64,000 nucleotides of DNA from Phytopseudomonas argentinensis (GTDB lineage Bacteria > Pseudomonadota > Gammaproteobacteria > Pseudomonadales > Pseudomonadaceae), in contig NZ_FORC01000002.1 of NCBI RefSeq assembly GCF_900113905.1, forward strand, positions 1,040,772 to 1,104,771, read 5' to 3'. Shown one piece after another: positions 25,968-35,846 of this stretch (position 1 is its first letter; every line of letters starts with the position of its first letter). The position numbers were made by a program, and so were the translations under genes. Under the pieces are notes generated by a model. The model was not told the origin of the DNA, ran no database searches, and saw only the letters and a program-made list of their open reading frames with translations.

Positions 25968-26952
25968 GCACGGCGGACGGTTGCGCAAGGCGGCGCTCCG
26001 CTATGGCATCGCGTTGAGCGACTGGCTGGATCTCTCGACCGGCGTGGCGCCCTATGGCCTGCCGCTGGCAGAGATTCCTGTGCAGGTCTGGAATCGCCTG
26101 CCGGAGCAGAATGATGGCCTGGAAGCCGCCGCCTGCGCCTACTACGGTGCTACCGAGCTGCTGCCGGTGGCCGGCTCCCAGGCGGCGATCCAGTGCCTGC
26201 CACGGCTGCGCCGCGAAGCGCGGGTCGGCATCGTGTCACCGGCTTATGCCGAGCATGCGGCGGCTTGGCAGCGCGAAGGGCATCGGGTGCTGGAGATCAG
26301 CGAAGCCGGCGTCAACCGGGCGCTGGAGCGCCTCGACGTGCTGCTGCTGGTCAACCCCAACAACCCCACCGGGCGGCGCTTTTCCCCCGAGCAGCTATAT
26401 GCCTGGCATGCGCGCCTGGCCGAGCGGGGCGGCTGGCTGATAGTCGATGAAGCCTTTATCGACTGCACCCCGGAGCAGAGCCTGGCGGCCCACGCGCATC
26501 TGCCGGGGCTGATCGTGCTGCGTTCGTTCGGCAAGTTCTTTGGCATGGCCGGCGCGCGCCTGGGCTTCGTGCTGGCGGAGCGCACGCTGCTCGATGAGCT
26601 GGAGGAGATGCTCGGCCCGTGGACGATCAGTGGCCCGACCCGCTGGCTGGCGACCCGGCTGCTGGCTGACGAGCAGGCCCAGCACGACCAACGCCAACGC
26701 CTGATCTGCGACGGCCAGCGCCTGGCCGGCCTTCTGCGCGAGCATGGCCTGGCGCCCACTGGTGGCTGCGCGCTGTTCCAGTGGATTGCCAGTGAGCATG
26801 CCGCTTTGCTGCATGAGTTCCTGGCCTGCAATGGCATTTTCACCCGGCTGTTCGAACAGCCGGCCAGCATTCGTTTCGGCCTGCCGCCGGACGAACCCGG
26901 CTGGCAGCGCCTGGCGGGCGCATTGCAAGTCTTTGCCGAGGAGGCGCGATGA
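25960..26952 (+). CDS. cobC: Threonine-phosphate decarboxylase
   Basis: PLP enzyme that supplies (R)-1-amino-2-propanol phosphate for CobD. 330 residues, aminotransferase class I fold, '[12 protein letters not shown]' near 129-140, Asp in 'LIVDEAFID', and PLP-Lys192 in '[15 protein letters not shown]'. The start is TTG at 25960, supported by GGAGG seven bases upstream; no ATG lies nearby. Overlaps cobD by 8 bases and cobQ by 4. Confidence 0.93.
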   Translation: MLEHGGRLRKAALRYGIALSDWLDLSTGVAPYGLPLAEIPVQVWNRLPEQNDGLEAAACAYYGATELLPVAGSQAAIQCLPRLRREARVGIVSPAYAEHAAAWQREGHRVLEISEAGVNRALERLDVLLLVNPNNPTGRRFSPEQLYAWHARLAERGGWLIVDEAFIDCTPEQSLAAHAHLPGLIVLRSFGKFFGMAGARLGFVLAERTLLDELEEMLGPWTISGPTRWLATRLLADEQAQHDQRQRLICDGQRLAGLLREHGLAPTGGCALFQWIASEHAALLHEFLACNGIFTRLFEQPASIRFGLPPDEPGWQRLAGALQVFAEEAR

Positions 26953-28433
26953 GTCATTTGCAAGGCGGCGCCACCCTGATGGTGCAGGGCACCACCTCCG
27001 ATGCCGGCAAGAGCACCCTGGTTACCGCCCTGTGCCGCTGGTTGCGGCGCCAGCGCGTCAGCGTGGTGCCATTCAAACCACAGAACATGGCGCTCAACAG
27101 CGCGGTGACCGCCGACGGCGGCGAGATCGGCCGCGCCCAGGCGGTACAGGCCCAGGCCTGTGGTTTGGCAGCGCATACCGATATGAACCCGGTATTGCTC
27201 AAGCCCAACAGCGACACCGGTGCCCAGGTGATCATCCATGGCCAGGCGGTCGGCAACATGAATGCCGTGGCTTATCACGACTACAAGCAGGTCGCCCGGG
27301 AAGCGGTGCTGGCCTCCCATAGGCGCCTGCGGGCCAGCCACCAGGTGGTGATGGTCGAGGGGGCCGGTTCGCCCGCCGAGATCAACTTGCGTGCCAATGA
27401 CATCGCCAACATGGGCTTCGCCGAGGCGGTCGACTGCCCGGTGATCCTGGTCGCCGATATCGACAAGGGCGGGGTGTTCGCCCATCTGGTCGGCACCCTG
27501 GAGCTGCTGTCGCCCAGTGAGCAGGCGCGCCTCAAGGGCTTCGTGATCAACCGGTTTCGCGGTGATATCGCCCTGCTCAAGCCGGGCCTGGACTGGCTCG
27601 AAAGGCGCACCGGCAAACCGGTGCTGGGCGTGCTGCCGTACCTGATGGACTTTCATCTGGAGGCCGAGGACGCCATCGACCGCCGCCAGGTGAGCAAGGC
27701 CGATCAGGTGCTCAAGGTGGTGGTGCCGGTGCTGCCGCGGATCAGCAACCACACCGATTTCGATCCGCTGCGTCTGCACCCCCAGGTCGAGCTGAGCTTC
27801 GTCGGCCCGGGCGAAGCCATCCCGCCGGCCGATCTGATCATCCTGCCCGGCTCCAAGAGCGTGCGTGCGGACCTGGCCTTCTTGCGCCGTGGCGGCTGGG
27901 CGGCGGCCATCGATCGGCACCTGCGCTATGGCGGCAAGCTGCTGGGCATTTGCGGCGGCTTGCAGATGCTCGGGCGTCGGGTCGAGGACCCGGAGGGGCT
28001 GGAAGGGCCGGCGGGTGGCAGCGACGGCTTTGGTCTGCTGCACATCGACACCGTGCTGGAGCCGCACAAACAGCTGCGCAACGTCAGCGGCCGGCTGTGC
28101 CTGGAGGACGCCGTCATCAGCGGCTACGAAATCCATGCCGGGGTCACCTCGGGTATCGGTCTGCAGCGCGCTGCGGTGCAGCTCGACGATGGCCGCAGCG
28201 ATGGTGCGTTGAGCGCAGATGGTCAGGTCATGGGCACCTACCTGCACGGGCTGTTCGAGTCCTCGGCGGCGTGCAGCGCGCTACTGCGCTGGGCCGGGCT
28301 GCATGACGTGCAGGCCGTGGATTACCACGCACTGCGTGAGCGCGATATCGAACGCCTGGCCGATCTGGTCGAAAACCATCTGGACCAGGCTGCCCTGCGG
28401 GCACTCTGTGGCCTGAGCGAGGAGACGCGCTAG
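26949..28433 (+). CDS. cobQ: Cobyric acid synthase
   Basis: Amidates side chains b, d, e and g of adenosylcobyrinate a,c-diamide. 494 residues: N-terminal dethiobiotin-synthetase-like ATPase with '[10 protein letters not shown]' (14-23) and '[12 protein letters not shown]' near 40-51; C-terminal class I glutaminase with Cys near 335 ('[12 protein letters not shown]') and the His in '[10 protein letters not shown]'. Directly abuts cobU. Confidence 0.96.
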   Translation: MSHLQGGATLMVQGTTSDAGKSTLVTALCRWLRRQRVSVVPFKPQNMALNSAVTADGGEIGRAQAVQAQACGLAAHTDMNPVLLKPNSDTGAQVIIHGQAVGNMNAVAYHDYKQVAREAVLASHRRLRASHQVVMVEGAGSPAEINLRANDIANMGFAEAVDCPVILVADIDKGGVFAHLVGTLELLSPSEQARLKGFVINRFRGDIALLKPGLDWLERRTGKPVLGVLPYLMDFHLEAEDAIDRRQVSKADQVLKVVVPVLPRISNHTDFDPLRLHPQVELSFVGPGEAIPPADLIILPGSKSVRADLAFLRRGGWAAAIDRHLRYGGKLLGICGGLQMLGRRVEDPEGLEGPAGGSDGFGLLHIDTVLEPHKQLRNVSGRLCLEDAVISGYEIHAGVTSGIGLQRAAVQLDDGRSDGALSADGQVMGTYLHGLFESSAACSALLRWAGLHDVQAVDYHALRERDIERLADLVENHLDQAALRALCGLSEETR

Positions 28434-28955
28434 ATGCGTGAGCTGATTCTTGGCGGTGCCCGTTCGGGAAAGAGCCGCCTGGCCGAGCGCCTGGCTGCCG
28501 AGTCGGGGCTGGAGGTGATCTACATCGCCACCAGCCAGCCGCTCGATGGCGAGATGAACAGCCGCGTCCGCGCCCATCGCAAGCGGCGTCCGGCCGAGTG
28601 GGGGCTGGTCGAAGAGCCATTGGCGCTGGCGCGAGTGCTTCAGGAGCAGGCCTCGCCAGATCGCTGTCTGCTGGTCGACTGCCTGACCCTGTGGCTGACC
28701 AACCTGTTGATGCTCGAGGACGAGGCGCGCCTGAACCGCGAGTGCGACGCGCTGCTGGCAGGCCTGCAGGCGTTGCCCGGCCGGGTGATTCTGGTCAGCA
28801 ACGAAACCGGCCTTGGTGTGGTGCCGATGGGCGAGCTGACCCGCCGTTACGTGGATGCCGCCGGTTTGCTGCATCAGGCCGTCGCCGAGCGCTGCGAGCG
28901 CGTGCTGTTCACCGTTGCCGGCTTGCCGATGCTTCTCAAGGGAGACCCGTTATGA
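28434..28955 (+). CDS. cobU: Adenosylcobinamide kinase / adenosylcobinamide-phosphate guanylyltransferase
   Basis: Phosphorylates adenosylcobinamide and adds GMP (also called cobP). 173 residues with P-loop 'LGGARSGKS' (6-14), the GMP-accepting His near 48 in '[10 protein letters not shown]', and '[14 protein letters not shown]' near 77-90. Starts at the base after the cobQ stop and overlaps cobT by 4 bases. Confidence 0.95.
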   Translation: MRELILGGARSGKSRLAERLAAESGLEVIYIATSQPLDGEMNSRVRAHRKRRPAEWGLVEEPLALARVLQEQASPDRCLLVDCLTLWLTNLLMLEDEARLNRECDALLAGLQALPGRVILVSNETGLGVVPMGELTRRYVDAAGLLHQAVAERCERVLFTVAGLPMLLKGDPL

Positions 28956-30007
28956 CAATCGACTGGTGGCTCAACCCCACTCAGCCCCTGGACTCGGTAG
29001 CGCGTGACAAGGCAGCGGCCTGTCAGGCGCAACTGACCAAACCAGCCGGCTCACTTGGCGAGCTGGAGCGCCTGGCGGTGCACCTGGCGGCGCTGCAGGG
29101 CCGCGAGCGGCCGCAGGTCGACAAGGTATGGATCGCCATCTTCGCCGGCGACCATGGGGTGGTGGCCGAGGGCGTTTCCGCCTATCCCCAGGCGGTCACC
29201 GGGCAGATGCTGCGCAACTTCGTCACCGGAGGCGCGGCGATCAGCGTGCTGGCCAGTCAGTTGGGCGCTGCCCTGGAAGTGACCGACCTGGGTACTGCCG
29301 AGCCGCTCGAGCCTTTGCCGGGCGTGCGTCACCTGCAGGTCGGCGCGGGTACCGCCAACCTGATGCGCGAGGCAGCGATGACTCCGGCCCAGGCGCTGAT
29401 TGCCCTGCAGGCCGGGCGGGATAGCGTGCTACGCGCTGTCGAGCAGCGCCATGAGCTGTTTATCGGCGGCGAGATGGGCATCGGCAATACCACCGCCGCC
29501 ACGGCACTGGCCTGCGTGCTGCTCGGCTGCCCGGTAGGCGAGCTGGTCGGGCCGGGCACCGGTCTGGCGGCGGCCGGCGTCGCCCACAAGGCGCAGGTGA
29601 TCGAAACGGCGCTCAAGCTGCACCAGGGCGCCGTGGAGCACCCCATAGAGGCGCTGCGTTGTCTTGGTGGCTTCGAGATCGCGGCGCTGACCGGCGCCTA
29701 CCTGGCCTGTGCCCAGCAGGGTGTGGTGGCATTGGTCGATGGTTTCATCTGCAGCGTCGCCGCCTTGCTGGCGGTGCGTCTGAACCCGGCGTGCCGTGAC
29801 TGGCTGCTGTTTTCCCACCAGAGCGCCGAGCCTGGCCACCAGCGCCTGCTCGCGGCCTTGCAGGCCACGCCGATCGTCAGCCTGGGGCTGCGCCTGGGCG
29901 AGGGCAGTGGCGCGGCCCTGGTAGTGCCGATGCTGCGCCTGGCCTGTGCGCTGCACAACGGCATGGCCACCTTTTCTGAAGCCGCGGTCGCGGATCGTCC
30001 GGCGTGA
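28952..30007 (+). CDS. cobT: Nicotinate-nucleotide--DMB phosphoribosyltransferase
   Basis: Makes alpha-ribazole 5'-phosphate from DMB and nicotinate mononucleotide. 351 residues; '[14 protein letters not shown]' near 29-42, '[17 protein letters not shown]' near 63-79, '[15 protein letters not shown]' near 171-185 and the catalytic Glu317 in '[10 protein letters not shown]', the same number as in the Salmonella enzyme. Overlaps cobU and the phosphatase gene by 4 bases each. Confidence 0.96.
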   Translation: MTIDWWLNPTQPLDSVARDKAAACQAQLTKPAGSLGELERLAVHLAALQGRERPQVDKVWIAIFAGDHGVVAEGVSAYPQAVTGQMLRNFVTGGAAISVLASQLGAALEVTDLGTAEPLEPLPGVRHLQVGAGTANLMREAAMTPAQALIALQAGRDSVLRAVEQRHELFIGGEMGIGNTTAATALACVLLGCPVGELVGPGTGLAAAGVAHKAQVIETALKLHQGAVEHPIEALRCLGGFEIAALTGAYLACAQQGVVALVDGFICSVAALLAVRLNPACRDWLLFSHQSAEPGHQRLLAALQATPIVSLGLRLGEGSGAALVVPMLRLACALHNGMATFSEAAVADRPA

Positions 30008-30570
30008 TCCTGCACCTGTTACGCCACGGCGAAACCGAACAGGGCGGCGGCCTGCGCGGCAGCCTCGACGATGCCCTGACCGAGGCAGGCTGGGCACAGT
30101 TGCGGGCCGCCGTGCAGGCTGAAGAACACTGGGACGCCGTGGTCAGCTCGCCGCTGCAGCGTTGTGCGCGGTTTGCCGAGGAACTGGCGGCTGCCCGCGG
30201 CCTGCCACTGCAGTTCGAGGCCGGCCTGCAGGAGCTGCATTTCGGCGACTGGGAAGGGCGCAGCGCCGCCCAGTTGATGGAAACCGACGCCGATGACCTG
30301 GGCCGTTTCTGGGCCGATCCCTACACCTTCACGCCGCCGGGTGGCGAGCCGCTGCTCGCCTTCGAGGCGCGGGTGCTCGATGCACTGCAACGTTTGCAAG
30401 CCGAGTACGCCGGGCAGCAACTGCTGGTGGTTACCCATGGCGGGGTGATGCGCCTCTTGCTCGCCAGGGCGCGTGGCTTGCCGCGCGAGCAGCTGCTGCA
30501 GGTCAGCGTCGCCCACGGCCAGCGTGTGCATCTGCAGTTCGACGCGCACGGTCTACGGGAGCTGCCATGA
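30004..30570 (+). CDS. cobC: Alpha-ribazole phosphatase (histidine phosphatase family)
   Basis: Removes the 5'-phosphate of alpha-ribazole phosphate or of the final cobalamin phosphate. 188 residues with the phosphoglycerate-mutase-like 'LLRHGETEQ' (5-13; phospho-His8), an '[14 protein letters not shown]' segment and second His in 'VVTHGGVMR'. GTG start overlapping the cobT stop (GTGA). This is the Salmonella-type cobC and shares its symbol with the unrelated decarboxylase above. Confidence 0.9.
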   Translation: MILHLLRHGETEQGGGLRGSLDDALTEAGWAQLRAAVQAEEHWDAVVSSPLQRCARFAEELAAARGLPLQFEAGLQELHFGDWEGRSAAQLMETDADDLGRFWADPYTFTPPGGEPLLAFEARVLDALQRLQAEYAGQQLLVVTHGGVMRLLLARARGLPREQLLQVSVAHGQRVHLQFDAHGLRELP

Positions 30571-31301
30571 CGCCGTTGTGGATCGCCCTGCAGTTCCTCA
30601 CTCGGTTGCCCGTGCGCCTCTCCGGTATGCCCACGCCAGAGCAGATGGGCCGCTCGCTGCTCTGGTACCCCACGGTTGGTGCATTGATCGGTTTGGTGCT
30701 GGTGGTTGCGCAACTGCTGCTGGCCGGCACCGCTGAGCTGTTGCAGGCGGCGCTATTGCTTACCCTTTGGGTGGCATTGAGTGGCGGTCTGCACCTGGAT
30801 GGTCTGGCTGACAGTGCTGATGCCTGGGTGGGCGGCTTTGGTGATCGCGAGCGCACCCTGGCGATCATGAAGGATCCGCGCAGTGGGCCAATCGCGGTGG
30901 TGGCCCTAGTGCTGTTGCTGTTGCTCAAGTTCAGCGCCCTGGTGGTGCTGTTGCAGGCGGGCGAGGGCGCACTGCTGGTGCTGGCGCCCTGGCTGGGGCG
31001 CGGTCTGTTGCCGTTCCTGTTTCGCTGCACGCCCTACGTGCGCAGCGGCGGCCTGGGCCAGGCATTGGCCGAACACATGCCGCGCCGGCAGCTGCCCTGG
31101 GTGCTGGCCCTGCACGCAGCCGCGCTGTTGCTGCTCGGCGGAGCGGCCGGCGGGCTGGGTTTGCTGGTCGCGCTGCTGGCCCTGCTCTGGCTGCGGCACC
31201 TGATGTGTCAGCGTCTGGGCGGTACTACCGGTGACACCGCCGGGGCACTGGTGGAAATCGTCGAATGTGCGGTGCTGGTGGCCCTGGCGGTCTCACACTA
31301 G
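30567..31301 (+). CDS. cobS: Adenosylcobinamide-GDP ribazoletransferase
   Basis: Membrane enzyme that joins the nucleotide loop, the last assembly step (also cobV). 244 residues, about six hydrophobic helices, with the Mg-binding 'LDGLADSADAWVGGFGD' near 73-89 and 'MKDPRSGPIAVV' near 100-111. Last gene of the ten-gene operon; overlaps the phosphatase by 4 bases. Confidence 0.95.
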   Translation: MTPLWIALQFLTRLPVRLSGMPTPEQMGRSLLWYPTVGALIGLVLVVAQLLLAGTAELLQAALLLTLWVALSGGLHLDGLADSADAWVGGFGDRERTLAIMKDPRSGPIAVVALVLLLLLKFSALVVLLQAGEGALLVLAPWLGRGLLPFLFRCTPYVRSGGLGQALAEHMPRRQLPWVLALHAAALLLLGGAAGGLGLLVALLALLWLRHLMCQRLGGTTGDTAGALVEIVECAVLVALAVSH

Positions 31302-31640
31302 CCGAAGCCTTGCGCCCGCGTTGGCGAATCGCAAGTGCCCGCTCGGAGCCTACCAGGCGCAAAGCCCGGTGTTGCTCAATTCCTGTCCATTGCCATTCGC
31401 AGCATCAGCCTGGCGTTGCTGCCTGAACCCGGAGCTGATCTACGCCAGCGTGCTGACGGCACCTGGCAGTGACTAGTCGACCTTTATGCGCCTGCTGAAG
31501 AGTGGCACTAGCAGCCTTGCACCCTGAAAAATAATTAATGATAACTATTATTATTTGATATCGTGTCCGGATTGTTTAGGCTAGCGCGCGTTTTCAGGCC
31601 AGCCGACTGGTTGGCTCAACGCGACCATGGAGAGATCAGG
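31302..31640. other. Intergenic region between cobS and the siderophore receptor
   Basis: The first 200 bases are GC-rich with no gene I can support. After about 31525 composition turns sharply AT-rich around the Fur box (31534-31552), which marks the receptor promoter. Confidence 0.5.
31534..31552 (+). promoter_or_regulatory. Fur box of the siderophore receptor
   Basis: ATTAATGATAACTATTATT matches 14 of 19 positions of the GATAATGATAATCATTATC consensus and lies about 90 bases before the receptor start in the only AT-rich segment of the region. Iron-replete repression by Fur is expected. Confidence 0.75.
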
Positions 31641-33842
31641 ATGTCGAGGGCAGTGCTAGGTGCTGGACGTTTTCAACTGAAATGGCTGGCCGTGATGGTG
31701 GCCGCCAGCTGTCATTGCGCGGCGTCCGCTCAGGCGGTGGTGGAGGCCGATTCGTTGCTGCTACCAGCACAAACCGTGACCGGCGAGCAGGATCAGCCAC
31801 AGGGCCCGGCTATTGGCTACCAGGCAGCCAATAGCCTGACCGCCAGCAAGACCGGCACACCGCTTTCCGAGACGCCCCGTTCGGTTTCCGTGGTGACGCG
31901 CAAGCGCATCGAGGACCAGAAAGCGCAGTCCCTCACCGATGTGCTCGGCTATGTGCCGGGCATTTTCGCACCGCCTTTCGCCGCCGGCGACGGCCTGGCC
32001 GGCGATCTGTTCTTCATCCGCGGCTTCAACGCCACCGACTTCGGTTACGGGTTGCTGCGCGATGGCTTGCGCGTGCAGGGCAACCGCTACGACACCACCA
32101 GCGAGCCCTACGGCCTGGAGCGCGTCGAAGTGTTCCGTGGCCCGACCTCGATTCTTTATGGCGAGAATGCCCCAGGCGGTCTGGTCAACCTGATCAGCAA
32201 GCGCCCGACCTCCGCGCCCCAGGGCGAAGTGCAGCTCAGTTATGGTTCCAACGACCGACGCCAGCTCAATGTGGATGTCGGCGGTCCGCTTGACGCCAGT
32301 GGCAATGTCCTCGGCCGCGTGGTGATGGTCGGCCTTGTCGCCGATACTCAGGTCGACCACGTGCAGGACGATCGCCTGTACCTCGCGCCCTCGCTGACCT
32401 TCAACTTCGATGAATTCAATACCCTGACCCTGTTGTCCAGCTATCAGAAGGATCGCACCAAGCTCGAACTGGGGCTGCCAGCGGCAGGCACCCTGTTGCG
32501 CAATCCTAATGGCAAGATCGGCAAGGATACGTTCCTCGGCAACAACGACTGGAACACCTTCGAGCGTGAGGTGTGGACACTGGGCTATGAGTTCACCCAT
32601 CGTTTCAACGATGACTGGCAGTTCCGCCAGAACTCGCGCTACATGCAGTCGCGCATCCAGCGCAAGGAAACCTGGCCAGGTAACCTGAATGACGCGGGGT
32701 TTGGCACTACGGTCGGCATGACTGCTTATGATCGTTACAACAAATCCATTACCTACTCCCTGGATAACCAGTTGGAGGGCAGGTTCGAGACCGGCGCGTT
32801 GCAGCACACCTGGTTGCTGGGTGCGAGCTTTGACCGTACCTCGTTCAATCAGGACTGGAATGCGGGTGCAGGGCAGGCGGTGAACGTGTTCGACCCGAGC
32901 TGGACAGGCGCGCCAACCACTCCGTTTACCGTTCAGGATTCCCAGCTGGATCAGCAGATGGCTGGTCTCTACAGCCAGATCCAGAGCCGGTACGAGAACT
33001 GGATCTTCCTGCTTGGCGGGCGTTTCGACTCGGTCGACAGCCAGTACCGCAATCACCGTGATGGCACCAGCCCGGTGAGCAATGCCGAGTCTGACCTGGA
33101 TTATACCGACCGCGATTTCACCTGGCAGACCGGTGTGATGTATCAGTTCGACAACGGCCTGTCGCCCTATGTCAGCTACTCGACATCCTTCGTTCCGGTA
33201 CAACAGACCAGCAGCACCAGCGGTCCTCTGGATCCGATCACGGCCGAGCAGTACGAAGTGGGCCTGAAATATGAACCGCAGGGCTGGAATACCCTGTTCA
33301 CCGCCGCGCTGTTCGACCTGCGCAAGGAGAATGACGTCTACTTCGAAGCGGCTGCCAATGAATACCGTCAGGTTGGCGAAAGCCGTTCCAAGGGGGCTGA
33401 ACTGGAGGTCAACAGCGACATCACGGCCAACCTGAATGTGACTGCGGCCTATACCTACACCGACGCCCGCATCACCAAGGATGCCCCGGGATCGTTGCTG
33501 GAAGACCGGCAGATGACTGGCGTGCCGCGCAACCAGGCGTCAGTCTGGGTCAATTACCGCTTCCTCGACGGTACCCTGCGTGGCCTGCGCCTGGGTGGTG
33601 GCGTGCGCCACTTCGACAGTACGTTCGGCTACACGGCGGACAGCCTCTACGGCACCCTCGATGCCGGCGATGTCACCCTGGTCGATGCAGCCATCGGTTA
33701 CCAAATCGACGAAAACTGGTCACTGGATCTGAACGCCAAGAACGTCTTCGATCAGGAATACGTGGCCGGTTGCAATAATGCCGGGCGTTGCTATTGGGGC
33801 GACGAGCGCACCCTGCAGGGTACGGTATCGCTGCGCTGGTAA
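31641..33842 (+). CDS. TonB-dependent siderophore receptor
   Basis: A 733-residue outer-membrane receptor. Sec signal ends near 'AASAQA' (about 30); then TonB-box/plug region with 'SETPRSVSVVTRKRIED', 'RGF' near 125, 'LERVEVFRGPTSILYGENAP' near 155-174, and a 22-strand barrel ending 'TLQGTVSLRW' with terminal Trp. The FhuA/FpvA-type plug, with no N-terminal signalling domain, suggests a ferric hydroxamate or similar xenosiderophore. ATG at 31641 is preferred over an in-frame start at 31563 because it directly precedes the signal peptide. No anti-sigma/ECF pair adjoins, so Fur is the likely regulator. Confidence 0.93.
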   Translation: MSRAVLGAGRFQLKWLAVMVAASCHCAASAQAVVEADSLLLPAQTVTGEQDQPQGPAIGYQAANSLTASKTGTPLSETPRSVSVVTRKRIEDQKAQSLTDVLGYVPGIFAPPFAAGDGLAGDLFFIRGFNATDFGYGLLRDGLRVQGNRYDTTSEPYGLERVEVFRGPTSILYGENAPGGLVNLISKRPTSAPQGEVQLSYGSNDRRQLNVDVGGPLDASGNVLGRVVMVGLVADTQVDHVQDDRLYLAPSLTFNFDEFNTLTLLSSYQKDRTKLELGLPAAGTLLRNPNGKIGKDTFLGNNDWNTFEREVWTLGYEFTHRFNDDWQFRQNSRYMQSRIQRKETWPGNLNDAGFGTTVGMTAYDRYNKSITYSLDNQLEGRFETGALQHTWLLGASFDRTSFNQDWNAGAGQAVNVFDPSWTGAPTTPFTVQDSQLDQQMAGLYSQIQSRYENWIFLLGGRFDSVDSQYRNHRDGTSPVSNAESDLDYTDRDFTWQTGVMYQFDNGLSPYVSYSTSFVPVQQTSSTSGPLDPITAEQYEVGLKYEPQGWNTLFTAALFDLRKENDVYFEAAANEYRQVGESRSKGAELEVNSDITANLNVTAAYTYTDARITKDAPGSLLEDRQMTGVPRNQASVWVNYRFLDGTLRGLRLGGGVRHFDSTFGYTADSLYGTLDAGDVTLVDAAIGYQIDENWSLDLNAKNVFDQEYVAGCNNAGRCYWGDERTLQGTVSLRW

Positions 33843-33995
33843 CCCTGGTTCAGATTGCCTTGAGTCAGGCGAGGGGACGCCCCTTCGCCTTTTGCACCCC
33901 CCAGAGAATGACCGTGAGTGGCGCGGCGCAGGTCGTGCAGCGGGCTGCGCATCTGTCATCGCAGGCTGGTAGTGGAACACCCTAGGCGCTTGGGG

Positions 33996-34024
33996 TTGCT
34001 GTTGTAGTGATGCGGGTATATACA
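33996..34024 (+). promoter_or_regulatory. Candidate promoter of the marR gene
   Basis: TTGCTG (33996-34001) and TATACA (34019-34024) are 17 bases apart. A start about seven bases past the -10 would fall at or one base before the ATG at 34032, i.e. a leaderless mRNA; in agreement, no Shine-Dalgarno sequence precedes that ATG. Confidence 0.4.
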
Positions 34025-34035
34025 TGCATTCATGT
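34022..34035. promoter_or_regulatory. Candidate MarR operator
   Basis: Inverted repeat ACATG-CATT-CATGT overlaps the -10 region and the start codon of the marR gene. Its position would let the regulator block its own promoter. Confidence 0.4.
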
Positions 34036-34442
34036 TGCCTACCGAATGCTTATGCACTCGCTTGCGTCGCGCCAGCCGTGGCGTCAGCAAGCTCTATGAC
34101 GACGCGCTGAGCGGTGTCGGACTCAACGTTGCCCAGTATTCTCTGCTCAGGCACTTGCAGCGTCTCGATCAGCCAAGCATCACCGACCTGGCCGAAGCCA
34201 TGGGCCTGGAGCGCAGTACCCTTGGCCGTAATCTGCGGGTCTTGGCAGGACGTGGCCTGGTGATGCTGCAAGGTGGCACCGATCAGCGTAACCGACTGGT
34301 GGCGCTGACCGAGGTCGGAGAACGACTGCTTGGCGACGCGCTGGAGGCCTGGCAGGGTGTACAGGTGCAACTGAAGCAGCGCGTGCAGGCGCATCACCTG
34401 CAAGCACTGGATGAGTTGCTCGCCAGCCTGGATCGACCGTGA
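34032..34442 (+). CDS. MarR-family transcriptional regulator with N-terminal cysteines
   Basis: A 136-residue winged-helix regulator: 'ITDLAEAMGLERSTLGRNL' (about 56-74) is the recognition region and 'DQRNRLVALTEVG' the wing. Cys6 and Cys8 ('ECLCTRL') lie ahead of helix 1; Cys8 aligns with the position of the peroxide-sensing Cys of OhrR-type MarR proteins, so redox control is possible but not shown. It is followed by an MFS exporter, a 41-residue peptide and a periplasmic peroxidase, probable targets. Confidence 0.88.
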   Translation: MLPTECLCTRLRRASRGVSKLYDDALSGVGLNVAQYSLLRHLQRLDQPSITDLAEAMGLERSTLGRNLRVLAGRGLVMLQGGTDQRNRLVALTEVGERLLGDALEAWQGVQVQLKQRVQAHHLQALDELLASLDRP

Positions 34443-34496
34443 GGCCGTTACTGGCCATTTCTCCCGTGTTGGATTTGATAATAAGAAGGACATGCC

Positions 34497-35699
34497 ATGA
34501 GTTCGCTACAGCGCACGGGTATCTGGTTGATGGTGGGGGCGTCGTTGATCCTGGCCCTGTCTCTCGGCACACGCCACGGATTCGGTCTGTTTCTGTCGCC
34601 GATGAGCGCGGATTTTGGCTGGGGGCGTGGGGTGTTCGCCTTTGCTATCGCCTTGCAGAACCTGATCTGGGGTATCGCCCAGCCGTTCACCGGTGCGCTG
34701 GCTGATCGTTTCGGCGCCCAGCGGGCGATCATCGTCGGCGGTGTGCTCTATGCCGCCGGGCTGGTGCTGATGGGGCTGGCGGACTCGCCGCTGTCGCTGT
34801 CGCTGAGTGCGGGGCTGCTGATCGGTATTGGCCTGTCGGGCACCTCGTTCTCGGTGATTCTCGGCGTGGTCGGTCGCGCGGTGCCGGTGGAAAAGCGCAG
34901 CATGGCCATGGGCATTGCCGCGGCGGCGGGTTCCTTCGGCCAGTTCGCTATGTTGCCGGGTACCCTGGGGCTGATCGGTTGGCTTGGCTGGTCGGCGGCA
35001 TTGCTCGCGCTGGGCATGATGGTGGCGTTGATCGTACCGCTTGCGGTCATGGTCAAGGATCGCCCGCAGGTGAGCCAGGGCCCGCAGCAGACCCTGGGCG
35101 AGGCCCTGCGCGAAGCGTGCAGCCATTCGGGTTTCTGGCTGCTGGCGCTGGGCTTTTTCGTCTGCGGCTTCCAGGTGGTGTTCATTGGCGTGCACCTGCC
35201 GGCGTACCTGGTCGACCAGCACCTGCCAGCCATCGTCGGCACCACGGTGCTGGCGCTGGTGGGGCTGTTCAACGTATTCGGCACCTACATCGCCGGCTGG
35301 CTGGGCGGGCGCCGTTCCAAACCGCGGTTGCTCAGCGCGCTGTACCTGGCACGTGGTGTGGTCATCGCACTGTTCATCACGGTGCCGCTGAGCGTATGGA
35401 CGGCCTACGCCTTCGGAATCGCCATGGGGCTGCTGTGGCTGTCCACGGTACCGTTGACCAATGGCACCGTGGCCACCCTGTTCGGCGTGCGCAACCTGTC
35501 GATGCTCGGCGGTATCGTGTTCCTGTTCCACCAGCTGGGTTCGTTCATGGGCGGCTGGCTCGGCGGCTACCTCTACGACCACACCGGCAGCTATGATCTG
35601 GTGTGGCAGCTTTCCATCCTGCTCAGCGTGCTCGCTGCCGCGCTCAACTGGCCGGTGCGCGAGCAACCCGTGGCGCGTTTGCAAGGAGTTCAGGCATGA
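34497..35699 (+). CDS. MFS transporter
   Basis: A 400-residue permease with about 12 hydrophobic helices, an 'ADRFGAQRAIIVGG' loop 2-3 motif A variant, and 'GWLGGRRSKP' in loop 8-9. RBS AAGGA sits nine bases upstream. It resembles oxalate/formate-antiporter-type or aromatic efflux MFS members, but substrate cannot be read from the sequence. It lies 54 bases after marR and its stop overlaps the ATG of a 41-codon gene (ATGA), indicating an operon. Confidence 0.9.
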   Translation: MSSLQRTGIWLMVGASLILALSLGTRHGFGLFLSPMSADFGWGRGVFAFAIALQNLIWGIAQPFTGALADRFGAQRAIIVGGVLYAAGLVLMGLADSPLSLSLSAGLLIGIGLSGTSFSVILGVVGRAVPVEKRSMAMGIAAAAGSFGQFAMLPGTLGLIGWLGWSAALLALGMMVALIVPLAVMVKDRPQVSQGPQQTLGEALREACSHSGFWLLALGFFVCGFQVVFIGVHLPAYLVDQHLPAIVGTTVLALVGLFNVFGTYIAGWLGGRRSKPRLLSALYLARGVVIALFITVPLSVWTAYAFGIAMGLLWLSTVPLTNGTVATLFGVRNLSMLGGIVFLFHQLGSFMGGWLGGYLYDHTGSYDLVWQLSILLSVLAAALNWPVREQPVARLQGVQA

Positions 35700-35821
35700 C
35701 CCCCAAACCTCTGGTCGTGGTGGCAGCCGGCACTGCCGGGTTGGCGCTGCTGGCTGTGCTGTTCTGGGCGTGGCGCACGAGCGGCCTGGCGATCATGCAA
35801 CTGGGCATGAACCTCTGCTGA
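35696..35821 (+). CDS. 41-residue single-pass membrane peptide
   Basis: ATG at 35696 overlaps the MFS stop (ATGA). The product has a short basic-poor N-terminus '[12 protein letters not shown]', one hydrophobic helix (about 6-26, ending 'LFWAWRTSG') and a short amphipathic tail. Tight coupling to the transporter and a clean hydrophobic helix support expression; it might modulate the MFS protein. No homolog name is recognised. Confidence 0.55.
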   Translation: MTPKPLVVVAAGTAGLALLAVLFWAWRTSGLAIMQLGMNLC

Positions 35822-35846
35822 ACGGTTACCGATAAGGAACGATCCG

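Noticed and set aside
26244..28247. 667-codon open frame on the minus strand opposite cobC/cobQ
   Set aside because: Antisense to two genes with intact catalytic motifs; Gln/His/Ala-rich composition is typical of GC-rich shadow frames; no RBS or family match.
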